A DNA stretch of 64,000 nt from Maricaulis sp034659015 (GTDB lineage: Bacteria > Pseudomonadota > Alphaproteobacteria > Caulobacterales > Maricaulaceae). The stretch spans positions 62,001-126,000 of the forward strand of contig JAYEGL010000002.1 of NCBI GenBank assembly GCA_034659015.1, given 5' to 3'. The notes beneath the pieces are model-generated. The model was not told the origin of the DNA. It saw only the letters and a list, made by a program, of their open reading frames with translations, and searched no databases. The position numbers were made by a program, and so were the translations under genes. Shown here piece by piece: positions 36,899 to 47,468 of this stretch. The number at the start of each line of letters is the position of its first letter. Within the stretch, counting starts at the first letter, position 1.

Positions 36899-37051
36899 AG
36901 GCTTCCCCTGCGAAGCGGGGGAAGTGGCGACCCCGGCCCTGAGCCGGGGGAGGCGATGGGGGTAAGTGCGCGCTACGCGCTCCGCGTCGCTTCGCGCCGC
37001 CCCCTCAGTCCGCTACGCGGACAGCTCCCCCGTAAACGGGGCGAGCCCTTG
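36899..37051 (+). repeat. Dispersed intergenic repeat, copy 2
   Basis: Starts AGGCTTCCCC directly after the DUF6456 stop and ends at CGGGGCGAGCCCTT. It contains the same three hairpins as copies 1 and 3 in the same order and orientation. Confidence 0.88.
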
Positions 37052-37057
37052 GCGCGG

Positions 37058-37477
37058 CTACGCCTCCGCCGCGGCGCGGATCCGCCCGATCATCGAATTG
37101 AGACCGTTGGAGCGTTGCGGGGAGAGGTGTTCGTCCAGGCCGATGCGACGCAGCACCTCGCGGGCGTCGACGGAGAGGATGTCCTCGCGGGAGCGGCCCG
37201 AATAGAGGCGCAGCAGAAGCGCGGCGAGGCCGCGCACGATGTGGGCGTCGCTGTCGGCGCGGAAGACGATGGCGTCCTCGCCCGGCTCGGTGACCAGCCA
37301 GACTTGGCTGACACAGCCCTTCACCTTGTTGGCGTCGGTGCGGTCGGCCTCGGGCATGTCGGGCAGGGCCTTGCCCATGTCGATGAGATACTTGTAGCGC
37401 TCCTCCCAGTCGCCCAAGAGGTCGAACTCGTCGACGAGGTCTTCGATTTCGGTGTTGATGTCGCTGTGTGCCGTCAT
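37058..37477 (-). CDS. sufE: SufE-family sulfur acceptor
   Basis: A 139-residue SufE. Cys55 in VKGCVSQVWL is the sulfur acceptor that takes persulfide from the SufS desulfurase for iron-sulfur cluster assembly. The C-terminal IGLDEHLSPQRSNGLNSMIGRI is characteristic. Other suf genes are not in the window. Confidence 0.94.
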   Translation of the reverse strand: MTAHSDINTEIEDLVDEFDLLGDWEERYKYLIDMGKALPDMPEADRTDANKVKGCVSQVWLVTEPGEDAIVFRADSDAHIVRGLAALLLRLYSGRSREDILSVDAREVLRRIGLDEHLSPQRSNGLNSMIGRIRAAAEA

Positions 37478-37556
37478 GTCAGGGCCGACGTAGTGCGGCT
37501 TTCACGGCATGGCAAGCGTGCGGTGCGGTCGGCCGGCTCCCGTGGCGGGGGAGGGC

Positions 37557-37826
37557 TCAGGATGTCTGGCGCGCTTCGCGTTCGTCGAGGGCCGCTTCGA
37601 TGCGGGTGGCGGCCATATCGGTCAGGAAGCCGCCAAGGCGTGCCGCTTCGCGACCGGCATCGCAGACCGCGGCATTGTCCCGGCACCAGTCGCTGACCGG
37701 TTGACCGGCATCGATGCGGGCTTCGGTCACGTTTTCAGGCAGGACGAACGTCTCGCCGGCGAAATCGCGGGGAACGAAGACGCTGACGACCGCGAGCCAG
37801 AGGGCTGCGCGAATGAGAAACATCAT
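37557..37826 (-). CDS. DUF5330-like small membrane-anchored protein
   Basis: An 89-residue protein with an N-terminal membrane segment (MMFLIRAALWLAVVSVFVP) and a short periplasmic part with two cysteines (WCRDNAAVCDAG) that could form a disulfide. AGGAGGT 6 bases upstream fixes the start at 37826. It resembles DUF5330 proteins of alphaproteobacteria; function unknown. Confidence 0.7.
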   Translation of the reverse strand: MMFLIRAALWLAVVSVFVPRDFAGETFVLPENVTEARIDAGQPVSDWCRDNAAVCDAGREAARLGGFLTDMAATRIEAALDEREARQTS

Positions 37827-37991
37827 GACCGACCTCCTTTTTATTGGCACCGGCGAAGAGGCACTCCTCTCCAATGCAGGAATGAGGCTAGTCGAGATAT
37901 CCAAGTAATACGAGCGAATCCGCCGTTAACCAAAAATGTCGTGCAAATATGGACCAGCGGTTTTTTGTAAAATTTGCGCGCAATTTTATTT

Positions 37992-38014
37992 TGTCTCTGA
38001 TCGAGACACTTTTT
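37992..38014 (+). other. Hairpin with T-run in an AT-rich gap
   Basis: TGTCTC-TGATC-GAGACA (37992-38008) is followed by CTTTTTG, the layout of a plus-strand terminator, yet no plus-strand gene ends here. The surrounding stretch (about 37900-38030) is clearly richer in A/T than the rest of the window. Confidence 0.4.
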
Positions 38015-38050
38015 GTTAACAGACCGGAATCCGGGCCGTTCGAATGCCGC

Positions 38051-39100
38051 CTATTCAGCCGTATCCGCGGTATCGAGGCAGCGGCTGACGTCGAGCAGGG
38101 CATGCTCGGCGATGCAGAAACTGTCCTCGTACTTGAAGTGCCCGGCGGCCACGCATTGCGACAGGTCCAGTCTCACCCAGGCCAGGCAACGCTCGACCAT
38201 CGGGTCGCTGAGCAGGGCGTCGATCGCGGCGTCGGTGTCGGCTACGCTGCCGTCGAGCGACTGCAGGGCGGCGACGGACAGGATGCGGCCGATGCGCGTG
38301 CGGTCGGGATCGGGCACCGCCTCGCCGACGGTCAGCGAGAGCTGCGGCGAAAGCGTGTCGTCGAGCGGTACGGCCGTGTCCAGGTCGAGCGGTTCGAACA
38401 GGGCCGACGCGGGCATGGCCTGGCCCAGACCGGTATCCAGCGACAGGCGCAGTTCTTCCGACAGGGTGATCGGGCTGTCGTCGACCCCGGAGATGGCGGC
38501 GAGCCGGTCGGCGCGGTCGCGATAGACCCGGTTGGCCCAGCGTTCGGACTGCAGCGAATAGGCGGCGGAGCGATAGCGTTCGGATACGGCCCGGATCTCG
38601 TCATTGTCGCGGCCGATCGCGTCGATCACCGAATCCTGGGCGTCCGGCGCGGCGGACAGGCTCGTCGCGAAGGCCGGATCGTTCATCAGCCCGGACAGGG
38701 CCGCCTGGGGCCCGTAATAGTCGGCCAGTTCGCGGACCTGGTCGATATAGTCGGGATGGTGCGTGGCGATGATGGCGGCGTAGGCGATCCAGGCGCGCAC
38801 GAGCCGGTCCTCGCCATAGAAGGCAGACAGGCGGTCCATCGCGTCGTCGAGATCGGCGCCGGACTGGATCGGCGCATCGCGCAGATCGGCCACCACGCTG
38901 TGATAGGCGGCATATTCGCCGGCCGAGTTGCGCACCATGTCCTCGGCCTCCTGCGGGGCCGGTTCGAGCTGCAGGCGCGGCGCCGCGGCCCGGGCCGTCA
39001 TGTCCGTGTCGGTCTGAACGGAGGCGGGGGGCGTGGCCTCCGGCGTTTCCTGCGCGCCGGTGGCCGCAAGAAGGAGCGCCGTGAGTGAACTGATCAACAT
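38051..39100 (-). CDS. Exported protein of unknown function
   Basis: A 349-residue protein with a signal peptide (MLISSLTALLLAATGAQE). The body is helical and acidic, with AEDMVRNSAGEYAAYHSVVADLR and VERCLAWVRLDLSQCVAAGHFKYEDSFCIAEHALLDVSRCL near the end, where four cysteines may form disulfides. AGGAG upstream fixes the start at 39100. No family recognised. Confidence 0.65.
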   Translation of the reverse strand: MLISSLTALLLAATGAQETPEATPPASVQTDTDMTARAAAPRLQLEPAPQEAEDMVRNSAGEYAAYHSVVADLRDAPIQSGADLDDAMDRLSAFYGEDRLVRAWIAYAAIIATHHPDYIDQVRELADYYGPQAALSGLMNDPAFATSLSAAPDAQDSVIDAIGRDNDEIRAVSERYRSAAYSLQSERWANRVYRDRADRLAAISGVDDSPITLSEELRLSLDTGLGQAMPASALFEPLDLDTAVPLDDTLSPQLSLTVGEAVPDPDRTRIGRILSVAALQSLDGSVADTDAAIDALLSDPMVERCLAWVRLDLSQCVAAGHFKYEDSFCIAEHALLDVSRCLDTADTAE

Positions 39101-39295
39101 CCTAAAACTCCTGCCACGTCCCGGGGCCATATTGCCTTGCCGGGCGAATACCGCCAAGTCTCCATGCAGGATGAATTATTCCACGCGCCGACGCGCCGTG
39201 AAATGTAAATGAACCGATCTTAAGATTCAGCATTTGTTAACGATGAAGGCGAAGATTCCGTGAGGGAATCGATCCCGAACGGCACCGGTTGAGAC

Positions 39296-41056
39296 ATGGA
39301 CCCGAAGAGCCACGACATGACGGCCTGGATCGCGCGCCGCGCCGGCGTGATTGTCAATCTTGTCTGGATTGGCACGCTGGTCGCGGCTGCGCCGCAGGTC
39401 TGGCCGATACTGGGCGGGGCCGAATGGATGCGGGCCCTGGGGCTGGCGGCGCTGGCGCTGCCGGCGCTGGCGGGCTTCATGCTGCTGCCGCGTATGGAGC
39501 GGCCTTTCGAACGTTTCGTGCTGGCCATGATCTGGACCGGCTTCGCCGCCGGCATCGCCGTGACCGGCGGCGGCGTGACGGGGATCGCCGCGCTGGCCTT
39601 CCTGCTCGCGCCCGCCGTGGCTGCGGCGAGCACGACGCGCGACGGCGTGGTCAAGGCCGCCTCGCTGTCGGGTCTGGCCGCCCTGGTCGTCGCCGCGCTG
39701 CAGGCGACCGGCTTCATCGCGCCGGCCCCGATGGCCGTGGAACTTCATCTGCCCTTCGTGCTGGGCTGTGCGCTCATGCTGGCGGCGGGCTTCGGCCTGG
39801 GCGCCCTGCGCGCCGTGCGCGAGGCCGATGCCGTGCGCCGCGAGGCCGAGCGCGGCCGCATCCGCACGCAGGCTTTCGACACAGCCCCGGCGGCGCTGGT
39901 CGCCTGTGACGCCGACGGCAATATCCTGGCCGCTTCGGACGGGTTGCGGGCGCTGTCCCCGGGCCTGCCCCGCGACCTCGCCGGCCTGCCCCTGTCGGAT
40001 CTGGCCTTCGACGAGCATGCCCGCACCGAGCTGGGCGCCCGGGCCCGCCGCGCGGCCCTGAAACCGTCCAGCGGTCATCTCGTCCTGCGCGGACAGACCG
40101 GCCATGAAGCCGATGTGCGCTTCCAGAGCCGGCCGCTGCCCGCCGGTGGCAGTGTCGCGGTTCTGGCCGAAGACCGGACGCCGGCGCTCGAAGCCCGTCT
40201 GCGCGAGGCGGAAGACGCCCGTGAAAACGCCGAGGAAGAGGCGCGCGCCAAGTCGCAATTCCTCGCTTCGGTCAGCCACGAACTGCGCACGCCGCTCAAC
40301 GCCATTATCGGTTTCTCCGACGTGATGAAGGCCCGCCTGTTCGGGCCGATGCCCGCGCGCTATGCCGAATATGCCGACCTGATCCACGAAAGTGGCCAGC
40401 ATCTGATGGAGCTGATCGGGGACGTGCTGGACATGTCCAAGATCGAGGCGGATCGCTACGAGCTGGTGCGCGAGCGTTTCGAGATCGACGAGATCGTCGG
40501 CCTGGCGGCCAAGATGATGCGTCTGCAGGCCGAAGAGGCCGGTATCACCCTGTCGGTGAAACGCAACGACCAGCCCGTCGCGGTCCAGGGCGACCGCAAG
40601 GCCCTGCGGCAGATCCTGCTGAACCTGCTGTCCAATGCGGTGAAATTCACGCCGGAGGGCGGAGCGATCGTGGTGATGGCGCGGCCGTCCGGCGGCCAGC
40701 TCGTCCTGGCGGTCGGCGACAGCGGCGTGGGGATCGATCCGGAGGAGGCGGAACGCCTCGGCCAGCCCTACCGCCAGGCAGCGAATGCGCGCGATATCGA
40801 GAAGCGCGGCACCGGGCTCGGCCTGTCACTTGTCCGGGCGCTGGCCGAGCTGCATGGCGGCCACATGACCATCGCTTCGCGCAAGGGTGTGGGCACGACG
40901 GTAACGGTGACCCTGCCCATCCTGGCGGAACAGCGGGGCGAAGTGGAAAACCTGCCGGTGGATGCGGCCGGTCTCGATGTGCGTCAGCAGATCGAGCGGG
41001 CCCAGGCGGCGTCGCAGGATATCAGCCCGCCCCTCGGCAAGACGCAGGCCGGCTGA
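39296..41056 (+). CDS. DivJ/PleC-like sensor histidine kinase
   Basis: A 586-residue kinase. The N-terminal 185 residues hold about six membrane segments, then a coiled-coil linker and a degenerate PAS-like region (about 190-290). The kinase core has the phosphoacceptor His328 in SVSHELRTPLNAIIGFSDVM, the N box LLNLLSNAVKFT, G1 DSGVGI and G2 GTGLGLSLV. The H-box and the following LFGP are typical of the DivJ/PleC family that phosphorylates DivK in dimorphic alphaproteobacteria; the many N-terminal helices favour DivJ. That identity is an inference. Confidence 0.85.
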   Translation: MDPKSHDMTAWIARRAGVIVNLVWIGTLVAAAPQVWPILGGAEWMRALGLAALALPALAGFMLLPRMERPFERFVLAMIWTGFAAGIAVTGGGVTGIAALAFLLAPAVAAASTTRDGVVKAASLSGLAALVVAALQATGFIAPAPMAVELHLPFVLGCALMLAAGFGLGALRAVREADAVRREAERGRIRTQAFDTAPAALVACDADGNILAASDGLRALSPGLPRDLAGLPLSDLAFDEHARTELGARARRAALKPSSGHLVLRGQTGHEADVRFQSRPLPAGGSVAVLAEDRTPALEARLREAEDARENAEEEARAKSQFLASVSHELRTPLNAIIGFSDVMKARLFGPMPARYAEYADLIHESGQHLMELIGDVLDMSKIEADRYELVRERFEIDEIVGLAAKMMRLQAEEAGITLSVKRNDQPVAVQGDRKALRQILLNLLSNAVKFTPEGGAIVVMARPSGGQLVLAVGDSGVGIDPEEAERLGQPYRQAANARDIEKRGTGLGLSLVRALAELHGGHMTIASRKGVGTTVTVTLPILAEQRGEVENLPVDAAGLDVRQQIERAQAASQDISPPLGKTQAG

Positions 41057-41064
41057 CCGGCGTC

Positions 41065-41973
41065 TCAGCTGCGCGGGTCGACCAGATTGCCCGAGCGCAC
41101 GAAGGCGCGGGCGGCCCCGAAATCGCCGATCTCGAAATAGTGCTGCCCGACGATCCGGCCCTGCCCGTCGATGAGTTCGATACGGGCGGCTTCGCGCGGG
41201 TCGCGTGTCTCCAGCGCGGCCATGGCGCTGTCGGGAAAGTGGAAGACGAGCCCGGCGCCGCTGCGGGTGAGGGCGCTGCGTTCCGCGTCCGTCCCGCGCC
41301 CGCTGGTCCAGACCAGCGTGCGGGCATAGTCCGGCGGGGTCCAGTCGGCCCACTCCGCGCCGGCCGGCGCGGGGAAGTGGCCGTCGAGCGTCGGGTCGTA
41401 GAGATCGGGTTCGCGGCGGATATCGCGCAGGACCAGAACCGCGGACACCGCGCCGGCCGTGGCCGGCATGGCGGCGGTAAAACGGATACGGTCGTCGATC
41501 CGGCTCAGTCCGACGCGCACCTCGCCGGTGTCCTGCAGCGCGGCCCAGACCGGTTCTCCGGCGATGTAGGAGCGCGTCGCAGTCCAGTCGAACGCCGCGC
41601 CGGAAAACGTCATGTCGCGCAGGCGCTGCCAGCCGGCGAAGGCGTCGGCGATGCGGGCGCGCAGTTCGGCGACGTCCTGCCGGCGGCAATCGGTGGCCCG
41701 GGCCTGGGCCTCGATTTCCGCGGCATAGTCTTCCAGCGCGTGGACGGAGACGCCGTCGCGCAGCAGCGAGCCGCGGGCCTGCAGGCGCCCGGCTTCCAGC
41801 GCGGCGCGCTGGGCCGGCGTGAACAAGTCGCAGCGCGTGTCCAGATCGAGCGCCAATTGCCGCTCGCCGAAGATCAGCCCCGTGGCGTCATTGGCCAGGG
41901 CCGGGCCGCAGGCCGCGGCCAGCGCCAGCCCGATGCCGGCCGTGCGAAGGCATTTGGTGATCGAAAAGCGCAT
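41065..41973 (-). CDS. Periplasmic protein of unknown function
   Basis: A 302-residue protein with a signal peptide (cleaved near PALAND). Residues 25-110 are helical with two cysteines (RCDLFTPAQR, ATDCRRQDV); the rest is beta-rich (VLVLRDIRREPDLYDPTLDG, VLVWTSGRGTDAERSALTRSGAGLVFHFP). It converges on the kinase gene and lies downstream of the BcsB-like gene, which may be in the same transcription unit. Confidence 0.65.
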   Translation of the reverse strand: MRFSITKCLRTAGIGLALAAACGPALANDATGLIFGERQLALDLDTRCDLFTPAQRAALEAGRLQARGSLLRDGVSVHALEDYAAEIEAQARATDCRRQDVAELRARIADAFAGWQRLRDMTFSGAAFDWTATRSYIAGEPVWAALQDTGEVRVGLSRIDDRIRFTAAMPATAGAVSAVLVLRDIRREPDLYDPTLDGHFPAPAGAEWADWTPPDYARTLVWTSGRGTDAERSALTRSGAGLVFHFPDSAMAALETRDPREAARIELIDGQGRIVGQHYFEIGDFGAARAFVRSGNLVDPRS

Positions 41974-42081
41974 GTGCCGTCCCGTTCCCTAGGGCTCCGG
42001 GTGTAGCACGCACGCTTTTATGGCCGGTGAAGAAGGAGGGTTAATTCCTGCCTAAGGCACTGGATAAAATGGGAGATGAAA

Positions 42082-43770
42082 TCAGGCAGCCTCTTCCCGG
42101 CGGCGCCGCAGCAGGCCGCGCAGCAGCATCAGCAGCGCCGCACCGAACAGCAGGAAGGCGGCGTCGCGCGTATGGTCGAGGGCAAACTCCTGGGCGCGTT
42201 CGGCGAGAGTCGGCGGCGTGACCGAGAAGTCGAGCGGCGTGACGCCGCGCGCGCTCCACACGGCGGCCCGGCCCTCCAGCGCCGACCACAGGTCGGAGCG
42301 GGCGAGCTGACGGCCCGCATTCTCGAAGGAGGCGATGTCCGGCGCGGTCAGCGTGCCGATCCAGCGTTCGGCATTGCGGCGATCGCGGAAGAGCGAGGCC
42401 ACGCCGACGCCCAGTTCGGCGCCTTCGCCGGTCGTGGCGGTTCCCGCGTCGGCATAGGCGGCCGCCGCCAGACGCATCAGGCCGCGCTGCCCGCGCGAGC
42501 GTTCCGCGGCGCGCAGGGCGGCGCGCAATTCCTCCGGCGCGTTGCGGTCGATGGCATCGAATTCGGTCGAGTTGGGCCCGATCACCAGCAGATTGTGACT
42601 GGCCGGCGCCGTCTCGCTGGCATCGCCATACCAAGCATAGAGCCAGGCTTCGCCGCCGATCAGGGCGGCGCGGGCCAGCACCGAGAGCGCGCCATGACGG
42701 TCGCTGTCGAACCGCGTGGAGAACTGCACGGCGGTCCGGGCGCCCTGGTCGGCACTGAAGGGCAGGCCGCTGGTGGCGAAGGTGCGCAGGTCGGCGCGGT
42801 CCATCGCGGTGCGGTCGAGGTCGACGGAGCGGCGGCCGAGCCGTCCGGCCGAAATGGCATCGGCAGCCAGGAAGGTTGCGCCGTAGCCGGCGAAGGAGCG
42901 CGCGCCCATCAGCCGCGCGGCCGCCGTGGCCTCGTCGATATTGCGGCCGGTCACGATCAGGCGCGGCCGTCCGTGCGCATCCCGGCGGAAGGCGATTTCC
43001 GGACCCTGGCTGCCCTGCGAGCGCAGCGCGGCACGGTCGGCCTCGTCGAGACGGGACAGTTCGGCGACGCGCACGACCAGATCGGCCGTATCCGCATCGC
43101 CGGTGAAGATCGGGACAGCGCCGGCGCGCAGGGCGAGGCCCTGGGCGAGCAGGCTTTCCAGCGTGATGCGTTCGCGGCCGCTATCGGTCAGCAGGGCGAT
43201 GCGCCGCGGTGCGGCAAAATCGGCCCCCAGGGCGCGTTCCAGCGCATCGAGCGTGTCCAGCGGCGCCACCGGTTCCAGGGTCAGGCGAAGGCGAGAACGG
43301 CGGGCGTCGACGATCCAGCCGGTTGCGGCACTGTCGGTGGCATAGGCTATCTCCAGCACGTTCTCGCCGGGGCGGAAGTCGGCGGAGAACAGCGCGAAAC
43401 GGGCTTCCATGGCGCGCGGCTGGGGACGGATCACGATCGGCTCGCCGCCATTGACGGTGACGCGGATGCGGCCGTCAGTCCCGTCGCTGGCCGGGCGGGC
43501 CGCCAGGCGCAGCCAGGCTTCCGAGCTGACGGTTTCGGGCGGCAGGGAAAAGCGGATCCGGGCGGACGGCTGCGAGGTGGACAGGACGAAAGCGTCGCCG
43601 CTTCCCTCCAGATCGGCCAGCGCCCGTTCTTCCGTGTTGACACTGGCGCCGTCTGCGCGGGCCTCGCCGGCCTGTTCCGCCGGCCCGGCATCCTGTATCG
43701 AGGATGCCGCGACACCGGATACGCATACCGACCAGGCCAGAATGGCTGCGGATACCACACGTACGATCAT
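42082..43770 (-). CDS. BcsB-like membrane-anchored periplasmic protein
   Basis: A 562-residue protein with a signal peptide and a C-terminal membrane helix (AAFLLFGAALLMLLRGLL) followed by an arginine-rich tail. The layout of beta-sandwich regions (ARIRFSLPPETVSSEAWLRL..., VTVNGGEPIVI, FRPGENVLEI) alternating with mixed domains (HNLLVIGPNSTEFDAI) resembles BcsB, the periplasmic partner of cellulose synthase, but it is shorter. No bcsA gene is nearby. GAGGGAG supports the ATG at 43770 over a GTG at 43785. Assignment tentative. Confidence 0.5.
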   Translation of the reverse strand: MIVRVVSAAILAWSVCVSGVAASSIQDAGPAEQAGEARADGASVNTEERALADLEGSGDAFVLSTSQPSARIRFSLPPETVSSEAWLRLAARPASDGTDGRIRVTVNGGEPIVIRPQPRAMEARFALFSADFRPGENVLEIAYATDSAATGWIVDARRSRLRLTLEPVAPLDTLDALERALGADFAAPRRIALLTDSGRERITLESLLAQGLALRAGAVPIFTGDADTADLVVRVAELSRLDEADRAALRSQGSQGPEIAFRRDAHGRPRLIVTGRNIDEATAAARLMGARSFAGYGATFLAADAISAGRLGRRSVDLDRTAMDRADLRTFATSGLPFSADQGARTAVQFSTRFDSDRHGALSVLARAALIGGEAWLYAWYGDASETAPASHNLLVIGPNSTEFDAIDRNAPEELRAALRAAERSRGQRGLMRLAAAAYADAGTATTGEGAELGVGVASLFRDRRNAERWIGTLTAPDIASFENAGRQLARSDLWSALEGRAAVWSARGVTPLDFSVTPPTLAERAQEFALDHTRDAAFLLFGAALLMLLRGLLRRRREEAA

Positions 43771-43828
43771 GAAATGCTCCCTCACCCGTTTAAGACATTA
43801 TTAAGCAATTGGGTTGCCATCAACGGAA

Positions 43829-44167
43829 ATGAGCCAGCTGAAGACGAGATTCTGGGTGGATGCCCTTGTCAGACGGGCTGATACGGGTCTGGCTGCGGCC
43901 TATGTGATTCGCCACGGAGACGAAGATGCGGGCGCGGTGCTCGTGAAAGTGGTGCTGCGTGACGGTCTGGCACAGCTTTATGTCCCGGCGCGGGACGAGC
44001 GGGGCGAACGCATCTGGACGCAGCTGCGTGCCGAGCCCGTGGCCGAAGCGGAGATCGATGCCTATTGCGAACGGCGCAGCGAGGGCGATCCCGATCTCTG
44101 GGTGGTGGAAATCGAGGACCGGCAGGGCCGGCATTTCCTGACCGAACCGGTCGAGGGCGAGCGGTAG
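43829..44167 (+). CDS. DUF1491 protein
   Basis: A 112-residue soluble protein matching DUF1491 (LKTRFWVDALVRRADTGLAAAYVIRHGDEDAGAVLVKV; DPDLWVVEIEDRQGRHFL), a family almost confined to alphaproteobacteria. Function unknown. The start at 43829 removes a short upstream extension. Confidence 0.85.
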   Translation: MSQLKTRFWVDALVRRADTGLAAAYVIRHGDEDAGAVLVKVVLRDGLAQLYVPARDERGERIWTQLRAEPVAEAEIDAYCERRSEGDPDLWVVEIEDRQGRHFLTEPVEGER

Positions 44168-44234
44168 AAAAACTTTAACGCCGTGCTGCGAAACTGGCAG
44201 ACGATCAAACGCTCAATTCGTATCGAGTCTGACA

Positions 44235-44657
44235 ATGTTGTTCCTGTTCAACGATGTCGTGTTCGACCTGGGTGATTTGCACATTGTGCTGAACAGTGAG
44301 GCCATGCCGCTGAGCCCCGCCCAGATCGAGACACTCACCGAAGGCCAGCTCAATATACTGGTCCGCGAAGCCGTGTTTGCCGATCCGGATGTGGCGCGCA
44401 GCAAGCCCGAGCACATGCGCTGTATCTGTGCGCTGATCTGTTATGTCGCGCCGGGCGCCAATGCGTTGCTGGCCGTGCGGCCGGACGGCGCGCCGAGCTG
44501 GCAGGCCGTGGGGCTGCGCTATGCCAATGTGCCGATCACCACGCTGGCCTATCTCTGGAGCGTGCAGGCCGATGGACGGCTGACCGCGGCCAAGGCCAAT
44601 GCCAGCGTCTGGGCCTGCGACAGTGAACCCTTGCCTCAGGCCACGGGAACGGGGTAA
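44235..44657 (+). CDS. Conserved hypothetical protein
   Basis: A 140-residue soluble protein (VVFDLGDLHIVL...QLNILVREAVFADPDVARSKPEHMRCICALICYVAPGANALLAVRP). It is separated from the DUF1491 gene by under 70 bases and from prfC by 34. No family recognised by name. Confidence 0.65.
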   Translation: MLFLFNDVVFDLGDLHIVLNSEAMPLSPAQIETLTEGQLNILVREAVFADPDVARSKPEHMRCICALICYVAPGANALLAVRPDGAPSWQAVGLRYANVPITTLAYLWSVQADGRLTAAKANASVWACDSEPLPQATGTG

Positions 44658-44691
44658 CCGAGCGGCTTGCATTGCCTTGCGAGCCTTATAG

Positions 44692-46295
<1,604 letters not shown>

Positions 46296-46299
<4 letters not shown>

Positions 46300-47468
46300 G
46301 CACGACGGCGGCCGACAGTCTTCCCGCGCAGTTCCAGGAATTCTGGGGCATTGTGACGGAGGTCTGGAACACCTCCTTTCTCGGCGTCAGCGTCGGCAAG
46401 GGGCTGCTGGCGGTCTTCGTCCTGCTCGTGGGCATCGCCATCCGCGGCCTGATCGCGAAATGGCTGCTGGCCGCCCTGAAGAAACTGGCGCAGCGCTCGG
46501 AAACCGAGTTCGACGACGCCGTGGTCGATGCGCTTGGCGGGCCGATGAAGCTGGTGCCGGTCATCGTCGCGCTGTTCTTCGCGATCAACATCGTCCAGCT
46601 GGGCGGCGAGGGCGCGTTGCGGGGACATCAATTCGTCCAGTCGCTGGTCGTGGTTGCGCTGTTCTGGGCCCTGCACAACGCGGTCGGCCCCTTCGCCTTC
46701 GCCCTCCAGGGGCTGCGCAATGCCCTCACCCCGGTGATGATCGACTGGCTGACCAAGGCCTTGCGCATTGTCTTCGTCGTGGTCGGCGCCGCGGCGGTGC
46801 TGCAGGTCTGGGACATTCCCGTCGCTGGTATCGTCGCCGGTCTGGGCCTGTTCGGCGTGGCCATCGGCCTGGGCGCCCAGGACCTGTTCAAGAACCTGAT
46901 CGCCGGCATTCTGATCCTCACCGAGAAACGCTTCCTGCCCGGCGACTGGGTCTTCGTGGACGGTGTCGTGGAAGGCACGGTGGAGGAGATCAATTTCCGC
47001 TCCACCCTGGTGCGCCGCTTCGACAAGGGGCCGGTCTACGTGCCGAACTCGAAACTGTCGGACAATGCGGTGACCAATTTCTCCCGCATGACCCATCGCC
47101 GCATCAAATGGGCGATCGGCGTGCGCTACGACACCACGTCGGAACAATTGCGCGAGATCCGCGACAAGGTGCTGGCCTGGGTCTCCGACAATCCGGAATT
47201 CGCCGATCCGCCGGACGTGGCGACCTTCATGCGGGTCGACGCCTTCGGGCCGTCCTCGATCGACTTCCTGCTCTACTGCTTCACCAAGACCACGAACTGG
47301 GGCGAATGGCTGCGGCTGAAGGAAGAGCTGGCCTTCTTCGTCAAGACGACGGTGGAAGAGGCGGGCACGGAATTCGCCTTCCCCTCGACCTCGGTCTATC
47401 TGGAAAGCGGTGCGGAAGTGTTCCATCCCCCGGAGGGCGACAGCAACGCGGCGGCGGCCCTGTCCTAG
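46296..47468 (+). CDS. MscS-family mechanosensitive channel
   Basis: A 390-residue membrane protein with about five N-terminal segments, the MscS pore helix (VAGIVAGLGLFGVAIGLGAQDLFKNLIAGILIL), and the beta domain (GDWVFVDGVVEGTVEEINFRSTLVRRFDKGPVYVPNS). It should release osmolytes when turgor rises. Coupled to prfC. Its end overlaps the tail of the facing DUF2336 gene. Confidence 0.92.

Noticed and set aside
36899..37051. Rho-independent terminator of the DUF6456 gene
   Set aside because: It has hairpins but no T-run, and the whole ~150-base unit recurs elsewhere, so it is listed as a repeat.
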